A DNA stretch of 64,000 bases, from IMG/VR virus record IMGVR_UViG_3300044858_001565, positions 16,517 through 80,516 of that record; one strand, 5' to 3'. Positions 34,423-42,471 of the stretch are shown here, piece by piece. Origin of the DNA: a virus. A program made the translations under genes and the position numbers. A model generated the notes under the pieces. It had not been told where the DNA came from, did not search any database, and saw only the letters and a list, made by a program, of their open reading frames with translations. Positions within the stretch are counted from its first letter, which is position 1; the number at the start of each line of letters is the position of its first letter.

Positions 34423-35271
34423 TCATAATACTGAACCATCTTTGCAAATAGAACTATAGTAATCACACATATACTTTATTCCATCCGAAATACTAGTCTT
34501 TGGTTTCCAATAGTTCAAGATGTTTGTATTGGGATCATTTCTTGCATTTCGCTGAATGCAATCAACATCCACCGAAGGAACTATATCACATTGTATGTTG
34601 GATTGAATAATCTTAGCAATATCTATTATCTTCACCCACTCAAAACTAGACACATGAAAATCTTCTGACCTATCAATAGAATCGTAAATAGTGGATAGTT
34701 GGTGTAGGCACTCGCAGCAGTCATCAGCATATAGAAACTGACGCTCTTCCATTCCATCAGTCATCATATCAATAGTTCCAGTGTTGATAGCCTTCTTTAT
34801 AAAGTCGGTTATAACATGAGATTTCTCTTCATCGTGTTCAATTCCATACACATTCCAAAACCTAGCAACCAAGCCATTTAGCGATCTTGTATAGCGTTCA
34901 CCGAGTCTTTTAAGCGTTCCATATGAAGAATATTCCATACTAGACATCTGCGAAGACGCAAACAAAAACGGCTTTTTTGATTCGTTCAAATAATAAAAGC
35001 CCGTATTCATTATTTTTATGTTGTTGTCTATGAACTGGTAAGTATCTTGATATCGTTTCAAGTATCTTGATCCACCAACATCAAACGCTAGAAAATACAC
35101 AAAATCTGCGGTATTGATCTTTTCTTTCAAAAGATCATTTGGATACTTTCTGATATCGTGATCTTCTGACAAAACTATATCAAAAGTGTCGGCAATGTGT
35201 CCCCGATCAATTAGAAATTTTGTTAGATGACTACCGATTTGTCCAGAAGAACCAAGGATCAAATATCGCAT
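34423..35271 (-). CDS. NAD-dependent epimerase/dehydratase (extended SDR, 282 aa)
   Basis: This probably acts on nucleotide sugars. The Rossmann motif GSSGQIGSHL (residues 7-16) and the active-site Tyr-x3-Lys (YGTLK), preceded by FASSQMSS, mark an extended SDR. RFWNVYGIEHDE and ERQFLYADDCCECL are typical of sugar-nucleotide epimerases. The start is the ATG at 35271, sharing one base with the previous stop (TGATG), with GAGG upstream. It is the only sugar-nucleotide enzyme seen, so other precursors must come from the host. Confidence 0.9.
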   Translation of the reverse strand: MRYLILGSSGQIGSHLTKFLIDRGHIADTFDIVLSEDHDIRKYPNDLLKEKINTADFVYFLAFDVGGSRYLKRYQDTYQFIDNNIKIMNTGFYYLNESKKPFLFASSQMSSMEYSSYGTLKRLGERYTRSLNGLVARFWNVYGIEHDEEKSHVITDFIKKAINTGTIDMMTDGMEERQFLYADDCCECLHQLSTIYDSIDRSEDFHVSSFEWVKIIDIAKIIQSNIQCDIVPSVDVDCIQRNARNDPNTNILNYWKPKTSISDGIKYMCDYYSSICKDGSVL

Positions 35272-35837
35272 CAGTATTTCCTCAATATGGTGAGTCCATT
35301 GCAAAACGGAAGAGTAGAGTATTCCCAAACATCAGAATCAAGACCACATACTGCGCCAAATGGTCCGCCGTTTCCAAACTCACCGTATCCAACATCTGTG
35401 TTGTAATTCGGATGAGTCCTAGCCATCAGATCATGGAGGAGTACTACAGTATTTTTATTGCAATACGGTTCTAGAAGGTCTATCTCTTTTTTAACATGAA
35501 TACCATCATGCCAATCATCAATAAAAATCAAATCGAATGAAGTCTGATTTTTTTCTAGAAAGTCGATTGCATCGCTCTTTAAGAAATTCCAATTTGGTTT
35601 TAAATCTTCTGGACAATCAAAGGTCGTTTCTTCAATATCGACAGATGTTACAGTTGCACCCAATTCCTTTGCTGCTGCTAAAAGAGGAAGAGTGGTGTGT
35701 CCCTCTCTAACACCAAGTTCAAGAAATCTCTTTCCTCTAGTCGTGAGTGCAATCCCAAAAATTGCGGCGCACAATTGTTCCGAATCACCCGATCCATTGA
35801 CAGTAGTGTGTATTATTTTTTCAATATAACTATTCAT
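35271..35837 (-). CDS. Class I SAM-dependent methyltransferase (188 aa)
   Basis: Motif I FLELGVREGHTTLPLL, then TSVDIE, FDLIFIDDWHDG and VVLLHDLMA follow the Methyltransf_24 (CmcI-like) layout. Its ATG shares a base with the previous stop (TGATG) and its own stop overlaps the SDR start. The substrate is unknown; with the FkbM gene it is the second methyltransferase of the cluster. Confidence 0.85.
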   Translation of the reverse strand: MNSYIEKIIHTTVNGSGDSEQLCAAIFGIALTTRGKRFLELGVREGHTTLPLLAAAKELGATVTSVDIEETTFDCPEDLKPNWNFLKSDAIDFLEKNQTSFDLIFIDDWHDGIHVKKEIDLLEPYCNKNTVVLLHDLMARTHPNYNTDVGYGEFGNGGPFGAVCGLDSDVWEYSTLPFCNGLTILRKY

Positions 35838-36682
35838 CAGTGTACACTTTCTTCAAATGTTTTGTCTGCATATCCCCACAACTCTGAATTGTGAGTAACC
35901 ACATACTTGTTGAACGCATCCTCTTTGTTGTTTCTTATAATCGTATTGTCCTTTGTCCAGAAGTATGGATTATTTTTGTGTTCTAGATGAAACCAATCAA
36001 TATCTAAAAGTTCAACAGAATGTCCTTTTAGATTTGCAACCTTTGCTTGCACATTGGAATCACTAAAACATCTATGATAAAGTGCCTCTTCAAACCCACG
36101 AATAGTATTCCATACAGACCGGTGTGCTGCTTGAAAATCTCCACAACCAATTACTAGAGAATATCTGTCTGCTGGATCATATTTTTCTATTCTTTCCATC
36201 TTTTCAAGAATGTTTCTATTTTGAATTAGAGCAGATATCTTGTCTGATGGACTGAGATTCAATAGATGTATCAGGTGTATGTTCTCTGGAACATTCCACT
36301 TTGCTATGGTATAGATTTTTTTAGGATCAAGTGTCTGTTCTGAAAATGGAGTTGGTATATTGTCTATGTTGCAGGAGACAATCCAATCTCCTTTTGCTCT
36401 GCGTATTCCGACATTTCTAGCCAAGACTTCGCAGCATGGCTGTGCTTCTTTTGGCAGATTGGCTGCGACAAACCCTTTATCGACAGTAATACATCGCAGT
36501 TTTCCTGTCGGTTGGACAAAATCTTTTATCTGATCTATCATTGGAACACCATGAGGAGAGTTCCAATCTACGAGTATAACCTCATCAAAAACCTCTACCA
36601 TGCAGTTCAAACACTGAATTGCTCTTTCTGCCAAGAACATCCCGTAATTATCATTTCTAGTTGGTATTACAGCAGTTTTCAC
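35837..36682 (-). CDS. Glycosyltransferase, GT-A type (281 aa)
   Basis: MKTAVIPTRNDNYG at the N-terminus, VILVDWNSPHG, VLARNVGIRRAKGDWIVSCNIDN and a later CGDFQAAHRSVW give the shape of a family-2-like glycosyltransferase (N-terminal nucleotide-sugar strand, aspartate in a xDN motif). Start ATG with GAGAG upstream. No membrane segment. Donor and acceptor are unknown. Confidence 0.8.
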   Translation of the reverse strand: MKTAVIPTRNDNYGMFLAERAIQCLNCMVEVFDEVILVDWNSPHGVPMIDQIKDFVQPTGKLRCITVDKGFVAANLPKEAQPCCEVLARNVGIRRAKGDWIVSCNIDNIPTPFSEQTLDPKKIYTIAKWNVPENIHLIHLLNLSPSDKISALIQNRNILEKMERIEKYDPADRYSLVIGCGDFQAAHRSVWNTIRGFEEALYHRCFSDSNVQAKVANLKGHSVELLDIDWFHLEHKNNPYFWTKDNTIIRNNKEDAFNKYVVTHNSELWGYADKTFEESVH

Positions 36683-36696
36683 ATGAAACTCTCTTT

Positions 36697-37392
36697 CTAG
36701 TAATGAACTTTAGTCCACTCATTTTTTCTAGAAAACTCAATGTCGTGAACTTTGCACATATGATAAAAAAGTTTACCAGAAAGTCTACTCATAGATTCGA
36801 CTAAATGGATGAAAGATGAATCTATACAATGTACTTCCGTTGCCTTTTCTACAACACACATCCAGTCAAACATGGAAGATTCGCTGCTTGTGTGACGAAC
36901 TCTGACTATTGGTAGATCAGTGTCTATTTTCAAATCATACTTTCCAATACTAGAAACATCGTGAACCAATAAAAATTTTTCAGGAAGGTTTAGTTCTGCT
37001 ATGAGTTTTTGCTCGCTAATGTGATTTCTCTTGATGTAGAAAGAATCCCATCTTTCGCTGAAAGGAACACCGACAGAATCATACATTGACTTATCAAACT
37101 CAGAATTGATACACTTCTCAAAACCTGCACGAACCAATCTAATTTTTGACCAATCATATGGCATATTGTATAAATCCTGATCGTGCTGAACAGGAAGTAT
37201 CTTTATGCGTGGTTCATCTGCATACATGGCTTTTACATTATTTCCATATTTATTTTTAGTCACTAGCCACAAGCAAGATGGAGATGCGTGTTTGAGTATA
37301 TATCGTACCATTCCATTGCAAATGATATGATCTCCTAGTCCAAGATGGTGATGAACTATTATTGAATTAGGATCAAAATCAATATGCTGCAT
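36697..37392 (-). CDS. Probable GT9-like glycosyltransferase (231 aa)
   Basis: Starts at the ATG at 37392 (MQHIDFDPNS), with GAGG upstream, overlapping the previous gene by 14 bases. HHHLGLGDHIICNGMVRYIL resembles the N-terminal motif of heptosyltransferase-like (GT-B) enzymes, and TEVHCIDSSFIHLVESM near the end resembles their ID-S-H-A region. It is short for a full GT-B protein, so one domain may be reduced. I am fairly sure it belongs to the cluster, less so of the enzyme class. Confidence 0.65.
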   Translation of the reverse strand: MQHIDFDPNSIIVHHHLGLGDHIICNGMVRYILKHASPSCLWLVTKNKYGNNVKAMYADEPRIKILPVQHDQDLYNMPYDWSKIRLVRAGFEKCINSEFDKSMYDSVGVPFSERWDSFYIKRNHISEQKLIAELNLPEKFLLVHDVSSIGKYDLKIDTDLPIVRVRHTSSESSMFDWMCVVEKATEVHCIDSSFIHLVESMSRLSGKLFYHMCKVHDIEFSRKNEWTKVHY

Positions 37393-37750
37393 ATGATTTT
37401 TCCTCAAACAAAGAAGATCCTGTTTGCTCGTTTATCTTTCTTTTTATTGAAGCGCGAGCATCGTTGACAATGTAAACCTTTCTAGCCAACTCAATAAACT
37501 CTTGATCGAATTCTTTCGCTCTTTCTTTGTCTCTTATTGCGTCTTCAATTATCCACAACTCGGCGTTCACGGACTTTAGTTGTTGAAACAGAGGATGATC
37601 TGTTTCCATAAAAGAATTCATGCCAGGTAGTATGGCATTCAGTTCACTGATGACATTAGAAATCTTTTCTGGATTGGATAGTCTTTCTTTCTTTATCATC
37701 AGAATAGAAACCTTGTCTGCTATCTCTCCATTAGAAACTTCTATCTTCAT
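37379..37750 (-). CDS. DUF6165-family protein (123 aa)
   Basis: The start MKIEVSNGEIADKVSILMIK at an ATG overlapping the previous stop (ATGA) is the family hallmark, followed by a helical region with ELWIIEDAIRDKE, FDQEFIELARKVYIVNDARA and SSLFEEKSYA. Proteins of this type occur in lipopolysaccharide and capsule gene clusters, but no activity is known to me. An upstream in-frame extension was rejected because it lies in the neighbouring gene. Confidence 0.8.
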   Translation of the reverse strand: MKIEVSNGEIADKVSILMIKKERLSNPEKISNVISELNAILPGMNSFMETDHPLFQQLKSVNAELWIIEDAIRDKERAKEFDQEFIELARKVYIVNDARASIKRKINEQTGSSLFEEKSYAAY

Positions 37751-38457
37751 CGTGGATCTCGCGTGTGAATAAGGAACTGATGCTCTTCTCCATTTTCTCC
37801 GTGCTGAACTCCCCATTGCGTGGGATCTGGCATCATAGTAATGGAATGCTTCTTTGTCAATAGACTCCATATAGATTGATCGTGACGATGATCCACGAAT
37901 CCTAGTTCAATCCATCCGTCCTCATTCGGACCATCCATTATTAGTTTGGGATTGCAGCAGAGAGACAGATATTCATTTGCAATGAATCTAGCAAAATCCG
38001 TTCCTCTGAAACACATGAAACTAGCCATCCTCTGGGGTGTATCAGTGTACTCTGGCGTTACTGCATCCATGTAAGTAAATACATCTCTTTTAGTATAGTA
38101 CTTTTCTAGATGCTTTCCTGCAAGATTAAAAGAAATAACACCTCTTGCATCCAAATGAACTTCATTAAACACAGGCTCCATTCTACGAACAAACACAGAA
38201 CCAGAATCGGAGTAAAAAAGAACATCATCTGGTGTTAATGTTGACAGTATTTTTGTTATGAAGTATGGTTTCCACAACCAATACCCAACTCCTCTTTTCT
38301 GTGACAGTATGTTGTTGTTTGTCTTCATAAAATCGGAGTCTATATCAGAACGACCCATGTTGTAGACAACATTAAATCCCGATGCCAATCCAGTTTGGCT
38401 GTTCAACAACTGCGAGTGTAAAAACTTTCCATCAGCGTAGTTTAATAGAACCTTCAT
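37747..38457 (-). CDS. Probable glycosyltransferase, class unclear (236 aa)
   Basis: MKVLLNYADGKFLHSQ starts it, overlapping the previous stop (ATGA). KRGVGYWLWKPYFI and DVLFYSDSG are motifs I associate with small glycosyltransferase-like proteins in polysaccharide clusters; the SDSG could play the DxD part. The position between other glycosyltransferases supports this. It is the first gene of the AT-rich segment in transcription order. Confidence 0.6.
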   Translation of the reverse strand: MKVLLNYADGKFLHSQLLNSQTGLASGFNVVYNMGRSDIDSDFMKTNNNILSQKRGVGYWLWKPYFITKILSTLTPDDVLFYSDSGSVFVRRMEPVFNEVHLDARGVISFNLAGKHLEKYYTKRDVFTYMDAVTPEYTDTPQRMASFMCFRGTDFARFIANEYLSLCCNPKLIMDGPNEDGWIELGFVDHRHDQSIWSLLTKKHSITMMPDPTQWGVQHGENGEEHQFLIHTRDPR

Positions 38458-39092
38458 TGCTGCTCCTGTGGGACAAGCGATTCGGTGGTCTTTGAATTGT
38501 AAATGTAACCATGAAGGGATTCTGGAATGTGATACTCCGTCTGCACCTTTGGATACAACCGCATGAGCCAGTCAATATCTTCACTAGACTGACCATTTGA
38601 TCCATATACTGGATTGAATGCCTCGCTGACCGCGATCTCACGCCGCCACACACACATATGGTACGGCGGACGCTTGATGTCACCAAGGAATCCCTCCTCG
38701 TCGCGCCACAACTGCCCATGCGGATTACCGATGCCAAACTCCACATCCATCGGCTCACCGTCAAGGCTGCACCACTGGTTGAATGTAATGCAGTCCACAT
38801 CGTTCTCGTCAATAGCAGTCAGTATCTTGCTCATATAATCCATGCTGACCGCATCATCATCATCCAAGAAAGCAATATACTTGCCCCGTGCCATCTGCAA
38901 AAGATCATTGCGCTTCTCGGAAATGCTCTTGGACTTGTTGTCAAGCAGAACAAGAATCTCAACAGACTTGCCCTGCCCCGTGGCATCGACTTGTTCCTGT
39001 AGATGCGTGACCGCCGCCTTCAGCGATTCAAATCGGGACGGGATGGACAGAATCAGAATGCTGAACTTGATTTCACTTGCTGGTACCGGCAT
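38454..39092 (-). CDS. Family-2 glycosyltransferase (212 aa)
   Basis: The start is placed at the ATG at 39092 (MPVPASEIKFSILIL) because GGAGAAG lies just upstream; the 79-residue extension is a frame inside the preceding gene. Motifs are FSILILSIPSR, VLLDNKSKSISEKRN and ARGKYIAFLDDDD (the DxD site), then SSEDIDWLMRL with its acidic pair. This is a clear GT-A enzyme. It overlaps the previous gene by 20 bases. Base composition is core-like, so it lies just outside the AT-rich insert. Confidence 0.88.
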   Translation of the reverse strand: MPVPASEIKFSILILSIPSRFESLKAAVTHLQEQVDATGQGKSVEILVLLDNKSKSISEKRNDLLQMARGKYIAFLDDDDAVSMDYMSKILTAIDENDVDCITFNQWCSLDGEPMDVEFGIGNPHGQLWRDEEGFLGDIKRPPYHMCVWRREIAVSEAFNPVYGSNGQSSEDIDWLMRLYPKVQTEYHIPESLHGYIYNSKTTESLVPQEQQ

Positions 39093-39777
39093 AGAACATC
39101 TTCTCCATGTCAAATTTATTGGCTGCACGACGCTTGAAGGTTTCACCGTCGATTCCGTACATTTCCTTATTTTCATTCCGTGCATGGAGCGTATCCCACG
39201 GTTCTCCGCTCCACTGATGCTGAATGATGCACAGATCACACCGCCGCAACTTGCCCAACGCCATGCACACCTGCGTCTGCTCATTGTCGCAGTACAGGGA
39301 CTTGTATTCAGGATTGTAAATGTATCCAAACCGCTTGTATAAGGGGAATCCCATGACCGTGAGGGTCATCAGGGGGTCTTCCTTTGGACGCAATCCGTCC
39401 CAGAACTTGATGGCACCATCGTAATCGGGAAAAGCCTGTGCGTACACCTGACTGATGATCTCGTCGTATCCCATGTGGACTGGCACCATATCGTCCGATG
39501 CCAGCATCAGAACATCGCCGTCCACTCCCTCTAGATTGGCGTTGCAAGCCTCAATCTTCGTCTTGGAGTGCCCGTAAAAGCACTCTATTTGGGCACAGCG
39601 GGCACGGGTGGCAATCCACTGCTGCATGGCATCGTTGTTCATGGTTGCGTCATCCTCGTCCATAGTGAGGATGAACCGCACATCATGCCGACCACTGAGG
39701 AATGTCAGGTATCGGGTGAATACGGCTTTGAACTTGTCCGGACGATTACGGGTGGGGAACTTTATCACTAGTCTCAT
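39073..39777 (-). CDS. Family-2-type glycosyltransferase (234 aa)
   Basis: KFPTRNRPDKF at the N-terminus and VLMLASDDMVP (DxD-like) near residue 92 mark a GT-A fold. The C-terminal part (QHQWSGEPWDTLHARN) is Trp-rich. First gene of the glycan cluster after regA, 15 bases from it. Donor and acceptor unknown. Confidence 0.82.
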   Translation of the reverse strand: MRLVIKFPTRNRPDKFKAVFTRYLTFLSGRHDVRFILTMDEDDATMNNDAMQQWIATRARCAQIECFYGHSKTKIEACNANLEGVDGDVLMLASDDMVPVHMGYDEIISQVYAQAFPDYDGAIKFWDGLRPKEDPLMTLTVMGFPLYKRFGYIYNPEYKSLYCDNEQTQVCMALGKLRRCDLCIIQHQWSGEPWDTLHARNENKEMYGIDGETFKRRAANKFDMEKMFYAGTSK

Positions 39778-39792
39778 TATGAATCTCCATTT

Positions 39793-40230
39793 TCACTCTT
39801 CGGGTTTAATGTTCTTCTTGGAACGCCCTATGTGGTATTTAGGACACAATTCCCACTCGCCCTTCTCCTTGTACGGGAGAATCTTTATTTTGTTCAGCGG
39901 GACTCGCTCTTCAGCCTTTTTCTTGTCAACAATCTTGACAAGCCCCCACTCTTCCAGCAGACACGCAATGGTATTTCTCCGTCCAATGTCTTCGGAATTT
40001 ATGGATGTGGGTAGATCATCCAGAGCAAACATCTCCTTGAAGTGGACAATGTAGTATTTGCCCTTCTTGTGGAGAATGTGGCAGGACTGCCACAGTTTCT
40101 TTTCAGTACGGGACGAAACGCCAATTCGGGTAAGCGTTTCACGGACTTTCAAAAAGTCATCAGGCTTTTGTAGGGTGACCTCTAGAAGATCGGTTGCTTC
40201 AAGGTCGATATAGCGTTCGTCTTGTTCCAT
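39793..40230 (-). CDS. regA: Translational repressor RegA
   Basis: RegA binds ribosome-binding sites of early mRNAs (T4: genes 44, 45, rIIB and its own) and blocks translation. QKPDDFLKVRETLTRIGV, QSCHILHKKGKYYIVHFKEMFAL and ACLLEEWGLVKIV match T4 RegA nearly position for position, as does KGEWELCPKYHIG at the end. It has extra N- and C-terminal residues (145 aa against 122). Gene order gp45-gp44-gp62-regA is that of T4. Confidence 0.95.
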   Translation of the reverse strand: MEQDERYIDLEATDLLEVTLQKPDDFLKVRETLTRIGVSSRTEKKLWQSCHILHKKGKYYIVHFKEMFALDDLPTSINSEDIGRRNTIACLLEEWGLVKIVDKKKAEERVPLNKIKILPYKEKGEWELCPKYHIGRSKKNIKPEE

Positions 40231-40268
40231 GTTCTGTTCACTCCGTTAATTCTGAACTGACACGGAAC

Positions 40269-40275
40269 TATTTAG
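40269..40275 (-). promoter_or_regulatory. Possible late box CTAAATA before regA
   Basis: The minus strand reads TTCTAAATAGTTC in the gap between gp62 and regA, 38 bases before the regA ATG; CGGAG serves as Shine-Dalgarno. RegA is early or middle in T4, so the role of the box here is uncertain. Confidence 0.35.
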
Positions 40276-40279
40276 AAAT

Positions 40280-40663
40280 CTATCGCTTTCCACCCTTGCT
40301 CACTAGAGCCACAATATCAGAAACTACATCCTCTGTCAGAACGGTGAGGGCTTCCCGTGCCTTTCGGCTAGAGATGCCGTAATACTCCACCAGAGCCGCC
40401 ACACGCTCGTCCTCCTCCCGCTTCAGCCACTTGGAGAACCGCTTGCGTGGACGGACTGCACCCCGCAGAAAGTCAAAGTGCATTTTTGAATCCATCACGG
40501 GACGAATATTTACTTCGTTGGCAGCAAACAGGGTATCGGGAAAATACGAAAGGCACCGTGCCACCACGAACGGGGGATACGAGTGCTTTGCGTAAACCTC
40601 ACTCTCGTCCATGAGGGGTTCCTTGTTCACATTGATGGCATTCAAATAATCAGACAGATTCAC
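40280..40663 (-). CDS. 62: Clamp-loader small subunit (gp62-like)
   Basis: The GTG start at 40663 (VNLSDYLNAINVNKEPL) has GGAGGT upstream and overlaps the gp44 stop as GTGA, the same coupling as other pairs here. CLSYFPDTLFAANEVNIR and MHFDFLRGAVRPRKRFSKWLK match the central part of T4 gp62. At 127 aa it is shorter than T4 gp62 (187), as in cyanophages. It forms a complex with gp44 that loads the gp45 clamp. Confidence 0.88.
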   Translation of the reverse strand: MNLSDYLNAINVNKEPLMDESEVYAKHSYPPFVVARCLSYFPDTLFAANEVNIRPVMDSKMHFDFLRGAVRPRKRFSKWLKREEDERVAALVEYYGISSRKAREALTVLTEDVVSDIVALVSKGGKR

Positions 40664-41613
40664 TTGAACTTTACCTCCATCATCAACTGAACCAGACACG
40701 CGGTGGTATTGATCTCCGCATCAGCCGCAAACGCAGCCTTATACTGATAGTCCGAAAGGATCAGGATGGCAGGAGGAATGGATGCGGGTTCGGCATATTC
40801 ATACAGGCTGTCGTAGATGGATCGGTAGATACGGGTCTGATCGTTGTCTAGGTTCTCCACCACCCACTTGCGGACTGCCGTAAAGTCCTTTGCCTTCATG
40901 GACTTCATCAGGGACTTCACCTGAACATCGCCCATTGTCTGTAGAATACCCACATCAATCTTGCCGTTCACCGAATACCGCTGCAACTCGTTCAGAGTCC
41001 TGCGGAAGTCAGGGAAGTGCTTGCTGATAAGTTGGGCAACCACCTTCTGATCGTATTCCACTCCCTCTTCCCCAAGAATCTCCTCCGCTCGCTTCAGGAA
41101 CTTTACTGCGAGTTGAGCCTTCTCTTTCGTGGGAATTCTGAAATCAATGGGTGTGCATCGGGAGTGCAGCGGCTCAATGATCCGATTCTTGAAATTGCAG
41201 GTCAGAATGAATCGGCAGTTGTTCGCAAACTCCTCAATGAAACCGCGAAGGGCAGGTTGAGTGGACTGTGCGTTTGAGTAGTCAAACTCGTCCAGTATCA
41301 CCACTTTCCTTACTCCATCCATGAGAGACACGGTGGATGCAAAGTTTCGGATGCGAGTCCGCAGCGTATCAATGTTGCCATCCTCGGAGCAGTTCACCAC
41401 AATATGGTCGCAATCAAGATCATTGCACAATGCTCGGGCAACAGAGGTCTTTCCACAGCCAGCGCCCCCACTCAGGAGCAGATTCTGTGGTTCGCCGCGC
41501 TCTACCATCTGCATGAAAAGATCATGCGTTTCCTGTGGCAGGATACAGTCGCCCACACTGCGTGGACGATACTTCTCAACCCAAAGACCCTTCACGGTTT
41601 CAGTTGTAGTCAC
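40660..41613 (-). CDS. 44: Clamp-loader ATPase large subunit (gp44-like)
   Basis: AAA+ ATPase that opens and loads the sliding clamp. Walker A GGAGCGKT is at about residues 49-56, Walker B VVILDEFD, and the clamp-loader SRC motif (HSRCTPIDF) is present. The start is taken at the GTG at 41613 (VTTTETVKGLWVEKYRP) with GAGG upstream; the longer frame lies in gp45. That gives 317 aa (T4 gp44 is 319). Confidence 0.94.
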   Translation of the reverse strand: MTTTETVKGLWVEKYRPRSVGDCILPQETHDLFMQMVERGEPQNLLLSGGAGCGKTSVARALCNDLDCDHIVVNCSEDGNIDTLRTRIRNFASTVSLMDGVRKVVILDEFDYSNAQSTQPALRGFIEEFANNCRFILTCNFKNRIIEPLHSRCTPIDFRIPTKEKAQLAVKFLKRAEEILGEEGVEYDQKVVAQLISKHFPDFRRTLNELQRYSVNGKIDVGILQTMGDVQVKSLMKSMKAKDFTAVRKWVVENLDNDQTRIYRSIYDSLYEYAEPASIPPAILILSDYQYKAAFAADAEINTTACLVQLMMEVKFK

Positions 41614-41615
41614 GA

Positions 41616-42314
41616 TCAAGCCTCGTAAGTGGAATCGGCGTTCAGAGCAATCCAATAGGTAATAGGTTCATTCTTGTTGGAGAAGCACGACACAACCTTC
41701 TCCGAAATCTCAACGGTGTAGTCGCCGGGAATCATCTTCAAGTTGTCCACATCAAAGATGAATTCAAACTTCGCACCAGAGGTGTTTTCTCCCACATCCA
41801 CACAGAACGAATTGGAAGTCCTGTCGCTCTTGTCAGACACCGCCAGTTCAATCCGCGAACCGTCTTCCGATGAACGCACAATCATGTGCATCACCTGAAG
41901 CACGGATGCTGCCTTCAGAACTTCGGCAAACTCCTTCCCGTCAAGATCAAACTTAACGACAGCCTTCGGCATATTGATCCGCTTGTTGGTTGACACCACA
42001 AGAGTGGGATCGCAATACCAATACTTCACACTAGCCTTGCCGCTCTTGATGAGGATGTAGTTGTCCTCAAACACAAACTCTGGATCCTTGAACAGACTGA
42101 CCGTTCCAAGAAACTTGTTCAACTCGTAGATGGAAAACTTCTTCGGGAAGGTTTCGGTCACACGAGCCTCTGCCACGATGCTCTTGCCTGATTCAACGGT
42201 GTTCAGCACATTGCCTTCGTTCACCGTGATGCCAGAATTGATGGCAGAGAAGTTCTTCAGAATGTCAAGAGTCTTCTTTGAAATGGTAATTGTATTAGTC
42301 TTCGTAGTCGTCAT
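41616..42314 (-). CDS. 45: DNA sliding clamp gp45
   Basis: gp45 is the ring clamp for gp43 and also, with gp55, the activator of late transcription. The 232-aa protein begins MTTTKTNTITISKKTLDILK. ESGKSIVAEARVTETFPKKFSIYELNKFL, a run of KYWYCDPTL and a C-terminal PITYWIALN match T4 gp45 landmarks. The ATG has no strong Shine-Dalgarno and lies inside the preceding 58-residue gene, so translation is probably coupled. Confidence 0.93.
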   Translation of the reverse strand: MTTTKTNTITISKKTLDILKNFSAINSGITVNEGNVLNTVESGKSIVAEARVTETFPKKFSIYELNKFLGTVSLFKDPEFVFEDNYILIKSGKASVKYWYCDPTLVVSTNKRINMPKAVVKFDLDGKEFAEVLKAASVLQVMHMIVRSSEDGSRIELAVSDKSDRTSNSFCVDVGENTSGAKFEFIFDVDNLKMIPGDYTVEISEKVVSCFSNKNEPITYWIALNADSTYEA

Positions 42315-42471
42315 AATCAAAATCTCGCTTTCCTGCGTTGTAGTCTTCCACATATCGCTTCAGGTGTTCTTTTCCATCGTGACGGCGGCGGCTCTTGTGC
42401 TTGCGATCAGCACTCTTTCGCGCCTTCTTTGCGGCAGGGTCACGGCTGTCGTAGTCAAAACGGTCTTCCAT
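42295..42471 (-). CDS. 58-residue charged protein upstream of gp45
   Basis: Found by direct translation. The ATG shares one base with the RNase H stop (TAATG) and the gene overlaps the gp45 start by 20 bases. The protein is very rich in Asp, Arg and Lys (MEDRFDYDSRDPAAKKARKS, then RHKSRRRHDGK, ending FDYDDYED), with an acidic end on each side of a basic middle. It is probably flexible and may bind a partner. No family recognised. Confidence 0.6.
   Translation of the reverse strand: MEDRFDYDSRDPAAKKARKSADRKHKSRRRHDGKEHLKRYVEDYNAGKRDFDYDDYED

Noticed and set aside
39836-39842. CTAAATA box in the regA coding region, 58 bases before the first glycosyltransferase
   Set aside because: It lies inside a conserved regA codon stretch, so a chance match is as likely as a promoter.
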